64,000 bases of DNA from Butyrivibrio sp. X503 (GTDB lineage Bacteria; Bacillota; Clostridia; Lachnospirales; Lachnospiraceae), in assembly GCF_003625475.1 (NCBI RefSeq), contig NZ_RAIQ01000002.1, positions 62,001 to 126,000 on the forward strand. The letters run 5' to 3'. The notes beneath the pieces were generated by a model. It worked only from the letters and a program-made list of their open reading frames with translations. It searched no databases and was not told the origin of the DNA. The position numbers and the translations under genes were made by a program. Positions 49,846 through 58,848 of this stretch are shown one piece after another. Every line of letters starts with the position of its first letter. Position 1 is the stretch's first letter.

Positions 49846-52800
49846 TGTATTTAAAAAGTATTGAGATTCATGGCTTTAAATCTTTTGCCAATAAAATAAA
49901 ATTCGATTTTCACAACGGCATTACAGGTATCGTAGGACCTAACGGTTCGGGTAAGAGTAATGTCGCCGATGCAGTCAGATGGGTTCTCGGTGAGCAGCGT
50001 ATCAAGCAGCTCCGCGGAGGAACCATGCAAGACGTCATCTTCTCGGGAACAGAGCTAAGGAAACCTCTTGGCTATGCTTATGTTGCCATCACACTTGATA
50101 ATTCCGATCATTCACTTGCAATTGATTATGATGAAGTAACCGTTTCCAGGCGTTTGTACCGCTCCGGCGAGAGTGAGTACATGATAAACGGTGCTACCTG
50201 CAGACTTAAGGACGTAAACGAGCTCTTTATGGATACAGGTATCGGTAAGGAAGGCTATTCCATCATAGGACAGGGCCAGATCGATCAGATCCTTTCAAGT
50301 AAGCCTGAGGACAGACGTAATCTCTTTGATGAAGCCGCTGGTATCGTTAAGTTTAAGTCTCGTAAGGAGACAGCTATCAAGAAGCTTGAAGAAGAGAAAA
50401 TCAATCTTACAAGACTTTCCGATATTTTATTCGAGCTTGAGAAGCAGATCGCACCTTTGGAGAAGCAGTCCGAGGTTGCCAAGGAGTACTTGAAGCACAG
50501 AGAAAGACTTAAGACTCTCGATGTAAACATGTTCCTTTTGGAGAACAAGAATCAGAAGGATCAGCTTGAAGAAGCGGGCAAGAATCTTGAGATCGCCACA
50601 GAATCTTTGACTGAGGCTAAAGACAGTTATCAGAAGGCTAAAGACGAGTACGAGAATCTCCAGAAAGAGCTTGAGAGATTGGATGCCGAGATCGATGAGG
50701 CGAGAGCCAAGATCACGGATTCATCCGTTAAAAAAGAAAAACTTGAGGGACAGATCGGTATTCTCAATGAGAAGATCAATTCTGCCTCCGTTAACGATGC
50801 TCATTTCAAGACAAGAATGAAGGATGAGCAAGCCAAGATAGACGAAAAGAACAAAGAAAAAGACAAGTATCTCGAAGAAAAAGAAGAGATAGATAAGGAA
50901 GTTAAGGCTCTTTTGGAAGACAGAGACAATGCCAAGAAAGAGCTTGATAACATCTTATACAAGATAACAGAGATCAACGACAATATCGAGGAATGCAAGA
51001 GTACTATTATCGAGACTCTGAATAACAGAGCCAATATTAAATCCAAACTCAGCTCACTCGAGACAATGAAGGAACAGATCAACATCAAAAAGGCTGAGCT
51101 TACGGGCAAACTTGTAAGAGCTCAATCTGATGAGTCCAAGCAGGAAGAGATCATCAAAAAGCTCCGCGATGAGTTTGACAAGATCACTGCTGAGATTTCC
51201 GAGATGAACAAGAAACAGAAGGCATGCGAGCAGGAGATTGTCAGTCTTCGTGAGAACATGTCTCTTAAGGATACCGAGCTTCGCAAGACACAGGGCCTTT
51301 ATCAGCAGGAGAAATCAAGACTTGAAGCACTTGCCAATCTCACAGAGAGATATGAAGGCTATGGCGGCAGTGTCAAGAAAGTTATGGAGAGAAAAGACGA
51401 CACCAAGGGAATCATTGGCGTTGTTGCAGATATCATTAAGACACAGCCAAAGTACGAGACAGCTATCGAGGTTGCGCTTGGCGGTAATATCCAGAATATC
51501 GTTACAGACGATGAGGAGACAGCCAAGAAGATGATCAAGTATCTTAAGGATACAAAGGCGGGAAGAGCTACATTCCTTCCTCTTACATCACTTGACAATC
51601 CTCCTGAGCTTAAGGCCAAAGAAGCCCTTAATGAGCCCGGTGTTCTCGGTATGGCCGATGAGCTTGTAGATACGGATCCCAAGTACAGGAAAGTTGCCAA
51701 GGCTATGCTTGGAAGGATCGTTGCGGTTGATAACGTTGATAATGCCGTTAAGATCGCAAGAAAATATAATTATACCGTTCGTATGGTTACTTTAGAGGGT
51801 GAGCTTCTTGTTCCCGGCGGTGCCATAAGCGGTGGTGCATTTAAGAACAACTCCAACCTACTAGGAAGACGTCGCGAGATGGATGAGATGGAGGCCAACG
51901 TTAAGAAATATAAAGAGCAGATGGACGAGCTCCAAAAAGAGATCGAAGATTCCAAGAAAAAGCGTAACGAACTTCGTGAAGAAGCCGAGGAACTAAGGAC
52001 GGAACTTCAGAGTAAGTTTATTGCGCAGAATACCGCTCGTCTTAACGTGGAGAACGAAGAGAGTCGTCAGGAAGAGCAGAAGGGTAATTACTCAGACCTT
52101 AAGGCTGAGAATGACGAGATCGAGAGCAAGATCCTTGAGATTGCTTCCGAGAAGGAAGAGTCAGAGGCTGCGCTTGTAGAATCTGAAAATATTGAGAAGA
52201 CCTGTACAGAGAAGGTTGAAAAGTTCAGAGCAGAGCTTGAAGGCCTTCACGAGGTTGAAGAGCAGGAGAATGATAAAGTCTCCAAAAAAGAGATTGAGTA
52301 CGAGAAAGCTCATCAGAAGCAGGAATTCTTCAGACAGAATATCGAGCGTGTGGATGAAGATATAGAAACGGAAGAGAAGGCTCTTGCCGAGATTATGGAA
52401 TCCATGCGCGAAAATGAGGAGAACCTCAATCAGAGCAAGAAGGACATCGAAGAGATAAGGCTTACGATCGAGGCTTCGCTTGATGTGCAGTCCGATGCGA
52501 CCAAGGACCTTGAAGCCAAGAAAGAGCAGAAGAATAATCTTGCCATTTCTCAGAAAGAGTTCTTTGGTAAGACAGAAGAGCTCAATAAGACAATGTCCGA
52601 TCTTGAAAAAGAAGTTATAAGGCTTACATCACGCAAAGAAAAATGTGAGGAAGCCATTGAAACACAGATCAATTACATGTGGAATGAGTATGAGATCACA
52701 CTTTCCGATGCAGCCGAGCTTCGCGACGAAGAGATGAACGATGTTCCGGCTATGAAGAAAGAAACTTCACAGCTCAAGGATGCTATCAGAAAGCTTGGTG

Positions 52801-53402
52801 ATGTCAATGTCAACGCTATTGAAGATTACAAGAATCTCATGGAGAGATATACATTCATGAAGACTCAGCATGACGATCTTATAGAAGCCGAGCAACAGCT
52901 CAAAGAGATCATTAAAGACCTTGATGAATCCATGAGAAAGCAGTTTATGGAGCAGTTCAAGCTCATAAATATCGAGTTTGACAAGGTATTTAAAGAGATG
53001 TTCGGCGGTGGTAAGGGAACGCTTGAGCTTGCCGAGGATGAGGATATTCTCGAAGCGGGTATCAGGATCAACGCTCAGCCGCCCGGAAAGAAGCTTGTCA
53101 ACATGATGCAGATGTCCGGTGGTGAAAAGGCGCTTACCGCGATAGCTCTTTTGTTTGCTATCCAGAACTTAAAGCCTTCACCGTTCTGTCTTCTTGATGA
53201 GATCGAGGCTGCGCTTGATGAAAATAACGTAGTTCGTTTTGCCAAGTACCTTCATAAGCTTTCAAGTACTCAGTTCATTGTAATTACACATCGTCGTGGT
53301 ACAATGGAAAGTGCCGACAGATTATACGGTATTACAATGCAAGAGAAGGGCGTATCCACTCTTGTAAGTGTTAATCTTATTGATAAGGAGCTTACGAACT
53401 GA
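49845..53402 (+). CDS. smc: Chromosome segregation ATPase SMC
   Basis: A 1185-residue condensin subunit that organises the chromosome with ScpA/ScpB. The N-terminal ATPase head has GPNGSGKSN (residues 32-40). A first coiled coil (about 170-500), a hinge (about 510-670; GGNIQ and GGAISGGAF) and a second coiled coil follow. The C-terminal head has MSGGEKALTAIALLFA and the Walker B FCLLDEIEAALD. Normal length. It overlaps rnc by one base and ftsY by one base (TGATG). Confidence 0.97.
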   Translation: MYLKSIEIHGFKSFANKIKFDFHNGITGIVGPNGSGKSNVADAVRWVLGEQRIKQLRGGTMQDVIFSGTELRKPLGYAYVAITLDNSDHSLAIDYDEVTVSRRLYRSGESEYMINGATCRLKDVNELFMDTGIGKEGYSIIGQGQIDQILSSKPEDRRNLFDEAAGIVKFKSRKETAIKKLEEEKINLTRLSDILFELEKQIAPLEKQSEVAKEYLKHRERLKTLDVNMFLLENKNQKDQLEEAGKNLEIATESLTEAKDSYQKAKDEYENLQKELERLDAEIDEARAKITDSSVKKEKLEGQIGILNEKINSASVNDAHFKTRMKDEQAKIDEKNKEKDKYLEEKEEIDKEVKALLEDRDNAKKELDNILYKITEINDNIEECKSTIIETLNNRANIKSKLSSLETMKEQINIKKAELTGKLVRAQSDESKQEEIIKKLRDEFDKITAEISEMNKKQKACEQEIVSLRENMSLKDTELRKTQGLYQQEKSRLEALANLTERYEGYGGSVKKVMERKDDTKGIIGVVADIIKTQPKYETAIEVALGGNIQNIVTDDEETAKKMIKYLKDTKAGRATFLPLTSLDNPPELKAKEALNEPGVLGMADELVDTDPKYRKVAKAMLGRIVAVDNVDNAVKIARKYNYTVRMVTLEGELLVPGGAISGGAFKNNSNLLGRRREMDEMEANVKKYKEQMDELQKEIEDSKKKRNELREEAEELRTELQSKFIAQNTARLNVENEESRQEEQKGNYSDLKAENDEIESKILEIASEKEESEAALVESENIEKTCTEKVEKFRAELEGLHEVEEQENDKVSKKEIEYEKAHQKQEFFRQNIERVDEDIETEEKALAEIMESMRENEENLNQSKKDIEEIRLTIEASLDVQSDATKDLEAKKEQKNNLAISQKEFFGKTEELNKTMSDLEKEVIRLTSRKEKCEEAIETQINYMWNEYEITLSDAAELRDEEMNDVPAMKKETSQLKDAIRKLGDVNVNAIEDYKNLMERYTFMKTQHDDLIEAEQQLKEIIKDLDESMRKQFMEQFKLINIEFDKVFKEMFGGGKGTLELAEDEDILEAGIRINAQPPGKKLVNMMQMSGGEKALTAIALLFAIQNLKPSPFCLLDEIEAALDENNVVRFAKYLHKLSSTQFIVITHRRGTMESADRLYGITMQEKGVSTLVSVNLIDKELTN

Positions 53403-54316
53403 TGGCCAACAGCTTTTTTGCCAAATTACAACAAGGCTTGTCCAAGACAAGAGACAATATCGCCAAGGGTATCGACAATGTTTTCTCCGGCTTTTCGGGA
53501 ATTGATGACGATTTCTATGAGGAACTCGAAGAGACACTTATCATGGGCGATATCGGTATCAATGCAACAAGTCGAATTATCGACAACTTAAGAAAACAGG
53601 TAAAAGAGAAGCATATTTCAGACCCTGCGCAGTGCAAGGAGCTTCTTATTCAGAATATCAGAGAGCAGATGAGCATTGATGAGCATGCTTATGATTTTGA
53701 GGATAAGAAAACGGTTATCTTTGTCATCGGTGTTAACGGTGTCGGAAAGACAACATCCGTAGGTAAGCTTGCATCTATTTTCAAAAATAAAGGTAAAAAA
53801 GTTCTTATTGCAGCTGCGGATACATACAGAGCCGCTGCTACGGAACAGTTAAAAGAGTGGGCTGACAGAGCAGGATGTCCCATTATTACAGGAAGAGAAG
53901 GCGGAGATCCCGCGAGTGTTATTTATGATGCGGCCTTTGCTTTTAAATCAAGAGACTGCGATATTTTGATAGTTGATACCGCGGGAAGACTTCACAATAA
54001 GAAGAATCTTATGGAAGAGCTTTCCAAGATGAACAGGATCATCGATAAGGAGCTTGGCGAGATCTGCAGAGAGAACTTCATTGTTCTAGACGGAACGACA
54101 GGTCAGAATGCGATCATGCAGGCAAGAGAATTCGGTGAGGCTGCCGATCTTACGGGTATTATACTTACCAAGCTTGACGGAACTGCCAAGGGAGGAATCG
54201 CCGTAGCTATAGTTTCGGAGCTCAATATTCCGGTTAAATATATCGGAGTCGGAGAAGCTATCGACGATCTTGAGAGATTTAACTCAGATGAGTTTGTCGA
54301 TGCACTTTTTAGCTAA
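53402..54316 (+). CDS. ftsY: Signal recognition particle receptor
   Basis: A 304-residue SRP-type GTPase that docks Ffh-ribosome complexes at the membrane. N-domain (1-90), then the G-domain with GVNGVGKTTS (near 117), DTAGR and TKLDGTAKGG. It lacks the acidic N-terminal A domain of proteobacteria, as usual in Firmicutes. It begins with an overlap with smc. Confidence 0.97.
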   Translation: MANSFFAKLQQGLSKTRDNIAKGIDNVFSGFSGIDDDFYEELEETLIMGDIGINATSRIIDNLRKQVKEKHISDPAQCKELLIQNIREQMSIDEHAYDFEDKKTVIFVIGVNGVGKTTSVGKLASIFKNKGKKVLIAAADTYRAAATEQLKEWADRAGCPIITGREGGDPASVIYDAAFAFKSRDCDILIVDTAGRLHNKKNLMEELSKMNRIIDKELGEICRENFIVLDGTTGQNAIMQAREFGEAADLTGIILTKLDGTAKGGIAVAIVSELNIPVKYIGVGEAIDDLERFNSDEFVDALFS

Positions 54317-54363
54317 TACACTGCTTTTGCGGTATAAATATAAGTTGGGAGATAGGAAAAGAA

Positions 54364-55590
54364 ATGGCTGACGAGAATAAGATGACACTGGAGAAATTTG
54401 AAGAAGCATATGAGGACGTCAAAAAGGTAACTCTTGAGACGAAACTCATTTACAGTGATTACTGGAGCAACAACACAGGTAACAAAGTATATTTAAAGCC
54501 CGAGAATCTTCAGAGAACCGGTGCTTACAAGGTTAGAGGCGCTTATTACAAGATAACGACTCTTACCGATGAAGAGAGAAGTAAGGGACTTATAACCGCT
54601 TCAGCCGGCAACCACGCTCAGGGCGTTGCTTATGCAGCTAAGCAGTACGGAGTTAAGGCTACGATCGTAATGCCTACTTCAACTCCTCTTATCAAGGTTA
54701 ACAGAACCAAGGCATTAGGCGCTGAGGTTGTTCTTCACGGTAATGTTTATGACGAAGCTTACGAGCATGCATGCGAGCTTGCTAAGGAGCACGGATATAC
54801 GATGGTTCATCCTTTTGACGATCTTGATGTTGCAACAGGTCAGGGTACGATCGCAATGGAGATCATCAAAGAGCTTCCTACAGTTGATTATATTCTTGTT
54901 CCCATCGGCGGAGGCGGACTTGCAACAGGTGTATCTACACTTGCCAAGCTTCTTAATCCCAAGATCAAGGTAATAGGTGTTGAGCCTGCCGGTGCAAACT
55001 GTATGCAGGAGTCAATTAAGGCGGGACACGTTGTGACACTTCCCGGAGTAAATACAATTGCTGACGGTACAGCCGTTAAGACTCCCGGAGAAAAGATCTT
55101 CCCTTATATCTCCAAGAACATTGATGACATCATCACTGTTCCCGATGAAGATCTTGTTGTATCCTTCCTCGATATGGTCGAGAACCACAAGATGGTTGTT
55201 GAGAATTCGGGTCTTTTGTCAGTAGCTGCCCTTAAGCAGCTTGACTGCAAGGATAAAAAGATAGCATGTGTACTTTCGGGTGGTAACATGGATATCATCA
55301 CAATGTCATCCGTAGTACAGCAGGGACTTATCATGAGAGACAGAATCTTTACCGTTTCTGTACTTCTTCCCGATAAGCCGGGCGAACTTTCGAGAGTAGC
55401 AGGCATAATAGCTGATGTGAGCGGTAATGTTATCAAGCTTGAACACAATCAGTTCGTATCTATAAACAGAAATGCAGCCGTTGAGCTTAGGATCACACTT
55501 GAGGCATTCGGAAGCGAGCATAAGGAGCAGATCCTTAACGCGCTTGAGGAAAACGGCTACAAGCCAAGAATAGTAAGGACAAATATTTAA
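54364..55590 (+). CDS. ilvA: Threonine ammonia-lyase with ACT domain, catabolic type
   Basis: PLP enzyme that deaminates threonine to 2-oxobutyrate. 408 residues: a catalytic domain with LQRTGAYKVRGAYYK (PLP Lys), SAGNHAQGVAYA and GGGGLATG, and a single C-terminal ACT domain (about 330-408; FTVSVLLPDKPGELSRV). The single ACT domain and length fit the TdcB-like/short IlvA group rather than the double-ACT biosynthetic type. RBS GGGAGAT. The role may be isoleucine supply or threonine fermentation. Confidence 0.93.
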   Translation: MADENKMTLEKFEEAYEDVKKVTLETKLIYSDYWSNNTGNKVYLKPENLQRTGAYKVRGAYYKITTLTDEERSKGLITASAGNHAQGVAYAAKQYGVKATIVMPTSTPLIKVNRTKALGAEVVLHGNVYDEAYEHACELAKEHGYTMVHPFDDLDVATGQGTIAMEIIKELPTVDYILVPIGGGGLATGVSTLAKLLNPKIKVIGVEPAGANCMQESIKAGHVVTLPGVNTIADGTAVKTPGEKIFPYISKNIDDIITVPDEDLVVSFLDMVENHKMVVENSGLLSVAALKQLDCKDKKIACVLSGGNMDIITMSSVVQQGLIMRDRIFTVSVLLPDKPGELSRVAGIIADVSGNVIKLEHNQFVSINRNAAVELRITLEAFGSEHKEQILNALEENGYKPRIVRTNI

Positions 55591-55597
55591 ATATAAT

Positions 55598-56473
55598 ATG
55601 AGCAAACCGGTAACTATTAAAAGAAGGTGCTTTGAGTACCTGATAATAACCTTTGCGGCAATACTGTACGGAGTTGGAACGGCTCTTTTGATCGATCCCA
55701 ACAATATCGCCCCGGGAGGACTTACCGGACTTGCCATTGTACTTAACAGAATCTGGGGCATCGGAACAGGTATGTGGTTTCTTATCATGAACATACCGAT
55801 ACTTATCATCGCCATATACAAATTTGGCATCAGATTTACGATATCGACCATATATGCGACGGGACTCATATCCTTTGCAACTGATTTTTGCTCCAAGTAT
55901 TTTATTCAATATGCAATTTACGATAGGCTTCTGGCGATCACGTTCGGAAGTGCGACTACAGCGATAGCGATAGGCCTTTTGTTTAAGTGTCATACCACGA
56001 GCGGTGGAACGGATGTTATCATCAAGCTCCTTCGCATCAAGTATCCGCATATCAAGACTGGTATTCTTTATATGTTGACTGATATATTCGTGCTTATCGC
56101 AGCTACGTTTGTATTACATGACATTACCGTTGCGCTTTATTCGTTCCTATGCGTTATCATTACTTCACTTATTCTTGATCTTGTACTATACGGAAGAGAT
56201 GAAGCGAAGCTTATCTACATCATATCCGACAGACCGGATATCATAACCGCAAGGCTATTGGAAGAGCTTGATATCGGCGCTACACATGTTTTCGGACAGG
56301 GCGCTTACAGCGGCGAAGAGAAAAAGGTAATTCTTTGCGCTGTTAAAAAGAGACTATCACCACTTGCGGAAGATATTGTAAGGGATGAGGATCCGAATGC
56401 GTTTATGATTATAACAAGCGCAAGTGAAATATTCGGTGAAGGCTACAAGAGCTATTTTGATGAGAGAATGTGA
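55598..56473 (+). CDS. YitT family membrane protein
   Basis: 291 residues: about five membrane segments (LYGVGTALLIDPNNIAPGGL opening, then TTSGGTDVI) and a cytoplasmic DUF2179 domain (about 220-291) with VFGQGAYSGEEK and ending in TSASEIFGEGYKS. The family is widespread in Firmicutes; transport of a small solute is suspected but not established. No clear RBS is seen directly before the ATG, so coupling to ilvA, 8 bases upstream, may help. Confidence 0.92.
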   Translation: MSKPVTIKRRCFEYLIITFAAILYGVGTALLIDPNNIAPGGLTGLAIVLNRIWGIGTGMWFLIMNIPILIIAIYKFGIRFTISTIYATGLISFATDFCSKYFIQYAIYDRLLAITFGSATTAIAIGLLFKCHTTSGGTDVIIKLLRIKYPHIKTGILYMLTDIFVLIAATFVLHDITVALYSFLCVIITSLILDLVLYGRDEAKLIYIISDRPDIITARLLEELDIGATHVFGQGAYSGEEKKVILCAVKKRLSPLAEDIVRDEDPNAFMIITSASEIFGEGYKSYFDERM

Positions 56474-56475
56474 CT

Positions 56476-57561
56476 ATGAAAAATAACCTTCAGGATACAA
56501 GAGAAAAAAGAGGTGTCAGAAATTCTCATAATATTATCTCTATCATATTTTTGAGTCTTGTTTCTATCATGGCATTGTCTTTTAGCATCTTTCTTCTTGT
56601 AAAAAATGCAAGACTTCAAAGAGAAGAGGCTGCTTTTAAGAAAGAGCTTGAGGCAATTAACGGCGGAGGCTTTTACACCGCGGAGGAAGCACAGAAGCTG
56701 GCTGATGATGCCGCAAGGGAAGCCAGAGAGGGTGCTGAGGATACCTTGAGAGAAGATTTTCGTAAGAAGCTCGAATCCGGCGACACAGCTATCGGGGTAG
56801 TGAGAGATCTTTTTCCCGGAGAAATCGTCGTTAACGGCTCCGGAAGATATTTTTTCTTCCCGATTTCAGACGAGATCGAGCATCATGGTTTTGCCGAAAC
56901 TGATTTCGAACTTTCTGACAACGGATTCATTAAATATGTCGGAGACAAGGATCTTGATATCAAAAACGGAATAGATGTTTCCAGATTCCAGGGAGATATC
57001 GATTGGGAAAAGGTTGCCGCCAGCGGAATCGATTATGCCATGATAAGAGCCGGTTACAGAGGAACGGGTGAAGGTAAGCTCGTTGAAGATGACAAGTTTG
57101 TTGACAATATTGAGGGTGCGATTGAAAACGGTATTGATGTCGGTGTTTATTTCTATTCGCAGGCTGTAAATAAAAAAGAGGCTTTGGAAGAAGCACAGAA
57201 GCTTCTGGATATGATAGAGCCTTATAATATCGAATATCCCGTTGTAATAGACATTGAATCCGCCGAGTCGGATGAAGCGCGTACCGCAACTCTTTCATCG
57301 GATGTTTATGAAGAGAACGCCAAGGCTTTTTGCGATACGATAAGTGCAGCAGGCTATAAGCCCATGATCTACGGTAACGTTAAGTCTTTTTCTCTTTTGA
57401 TGGATGCTGCCGATGTGGATGATTACGATATCTGGATCGCTTATTACGGCAATCCGCAGTATTATCCGTATCACTTTAATATGTGGCAGTATACATCCGC
57501 CGGCAAGGTAAAAGGTATCGAAGGTGACGTTGATCTCAATATCTGCATAACAGAGTACTGA
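56476..57561 (+). CDS. Membrane-anchored GH25 lysozyme-type hydrolase
   Basis: 361 residues from ATG 56476 (GAGAG nine bases upstream; GTG 56470 is too close). Short cytoplasmic head, one membrane helix (about 15-40), a coiled-coil-like Glu/Ala/Arg-rich stalk (about 40-90), a linker domain, then the GH25 fold (about 163-361). Motifs: GIDVSRFQGDIDW (catalytic Asp), VVIDIES (acid residues), MWQYTS. The enzyme cleaves the glycan strands of peptidoglycan. The membrane anchor suggests remodelling of the cell's own wall rather than secretion for attack. Confidence 0.92.
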   Translation: MKNNLQDTREKRGVRNSHNIISIIFLSLVSIMALSFSIFLLVKNARLQREEAAFKKELEAINGGGFYTAEEAQKLADDAAREAREGAEDTLREDFRKKLESGDTAIGVVRDLFPGEIVVNGSGRYFFFPISDEIEHHGFAETDFELSDNGFIKYVGDKDLDIKNGIDVSRFQGDIDWEKVAASGIDYAMIRAGYRGTGEGKLVEDDKFVDNIEGAIENGIDVGVYFYSQAVNKKEALEEAQKLLDMIEPYNIEYPVVIDIESAESDEARTATLSSDVYEENAKAFCDTISAAGYKPMIYGNVKSFSLLMDAADVDDYDIWIAYYGNPQYYPYHFNMWQYTSAGKVKGIEGDVDLNICITEY

Positions 57562-57563
57562 CA

Positions 57564-58409
57564 ATGAATATGAAGGACAATCTCAAGGAATATGAGCAGA
57601 AGGGATATCTGAACAAGGATTTTCGTTTCTTTCATATTTCCGATAAAGAAGAACTTGATATACCGTACCATTATCACGACTTCCATAAGTTGATATTGAT
57701 ATTGGACGGAAATGTAAAATATATGATCGAAGGACGGGAGTATGAGCTTCTGCCCTTCGATTTTGTGCTCGTTAACAGGTTTTACATTCACAGACCGGTT
57801 GTAAGCGGCGGTGGTACTTATGATAGGATCATTCTGTATCTAAGCCACAGGTTTCTTGAAAAGAACGGTCTTTTGGATGCTTTTAACATATCCGCTAAGA
57901 AAGACTCGCATGTGGCGCGTTTTCCTGCCAATATAAGCGCTAAGCTTCTCGATATGCTAAAGATCATAGAAGAAGATATGGCAAAAGAAAATGAGGAATA
58001 TGCGGGCGAGTTAACGACAAGACTTGACGTTCTTAAGTTCCTTATTGATTTTAATAAGGCATGTATATCTGAAGACCACGCTTTTGGCGCTGAAGCCAGG
58101 TACAACAGAAGAGTCATTGAGCTTATCGAGTATATCACGGAAAACCTTTCCAAGGATCTTTCGATTGATCTTTTGGCTGATAAATTCTATATGAGCAGAT
58201 ATCATATGATGCGTACGTTTAAGAAGGAGACCGGGTATTCTATTCACAGATATATTTCGGAAAAGAGGATACTTAAAGCGAGAGACCTGATCATTTCGGG
58301 AATGCCTACAACAGCGGCTTGCATCGAAAGCGGATTTAAAGATTATTCGTCTTTTAGTAGGGCATTTAAAAATCAGCTAGGAATACTTCCTTCCGAAGTT
58401 AAGATCTAA
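57564..58409 (+). CDS. AraC-family transcriptional regulator with cupin N-terminus
   Basis: 281 residues: a cupin-like sensing domain (YHYHDFHKLILILDG, then LLPFDFVLVN) and a C-terminal double helix-turn-helix (about 188-281; SRYHMMRTFKKETG, KDYSSFSRAF). Same layout as the AraC gene at 46469 but clearly divergent. It starts two bases after the GH25 stop without a strong RBS, so coupled translation is likely. It is followed by a terminator. The target is unknown. Confidence 0.92.
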   Translation: MNMKDNLKEYEQKGYLNKDFRFFHISDKEELDIPYHYHDFHKLILILDGNVKYMIEGREYELLPFDFVLVNRFYIHRPVVSGGGTYDRIILYLSHRFLEKNGLLDAFNISAKKDSHVARFPANISAKLLDMLKIIEEDMAKENEEYAGELTTRLDVLKFLIDFNKACISEDHAFGAEARYNRRVIELIEYITENLSKDLSIDLLADKFYMSRYHMMRTFKKETGYSIHRYISEKRILKARDLIISGMPTTAACIESGFKDYSSFSRAFKNQLGILPSEVKI

Positions 58410-58415
58410 ATTTTA

Positions 58416-58455
58416 GGGTGTCAAGAAAAAATACTTGACACCCATTTCTTTTTTG
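58416..58455 (+). terminator. Intrinsic terminator of the ilvA-araC group
   Basis: A perfect 10-base-pair stem GGGTGTCAAG/CTTGACACCC (58416-58425 and 58434-58443) with an A-rich 8-base loop and a T-rich tail (ATTTCTTTTTTG). The 3' arm contains TTGACA, the -35 box of the next promoter. Confidence 0.8.
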
Positions 58456-58463
58456 TCTATTAT
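58435..58463 (+). promoter_or_regulatory. Promoter of ylxM-ffh embedded in terminator arm
   Basis: TTGACA (58435-58440) and TATTAT (58458-58463) with a 17-base spacer; an overlapping TATAAT starts at 58461. The -35 lies in the 3' stem of the preceding terminator. Confidence 0.75.
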
Positions 58464-58497
58464 AATCATTGTGTCCTAATAGGCCAAAGGAAGGTAT

Positions 58498-58845
58498 ATG
58501 GAAAAAATCGTAGAGCAGGGCTTGTTGTATGATTTTTACGGCGAGCTTCTTACAGAACATCAAAAGAATATTTATGAGGCTGCCGTTTATGATGATATGT
58601 CACTTACCGAGATTGCCGATGAACACGGTATCAGCAAGCAGGGAGTGCATGATCTCATAAAGAGATGTACCAAAACTTTGCAGAGCTACGAGGACAAGCT
58701 TCACATGATAAGACGATTTGAAGCGATCAAGTGCAGTGCAGAAGAGCTTTCTAAGCTTTCGGAAATTGCGGATTCAATTTCCAAGGACGAGCTTAAGAAG
58801 AGTACCAAAGAGATATCAAGTCGCATTATAGAGGAGTTGACATAA
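58498..58845 (+). CDS. ylxM: YlxM-type SRP-associated DNA/RNA-binding protein (UPF0122)
   Basis: A 115-residue protein with a sigma-70 region-4-like helix-turn-helix (QKNIYEAAVYDDMSLTEIA, then HGISKQGVHDLIKR). It is nearly always next to ffh; in streptococci the homologue binds and modulates the SRP. RBS AAGGAAGG. It overlaps no gene and is three bases from ffh. Confidence 0.95.
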   Translation: MEKIVEQGLLYDFYGELLTEHQKNIYEAAVYDDMSLTEIADEHGISKQGVHDLIKRCTKTLQSYEDKLHMIRRFEAIKCSAEELSKLSEIADSISKDELKKSTKEISSRIIEELT

Positions 58846-58848
58846 CTA

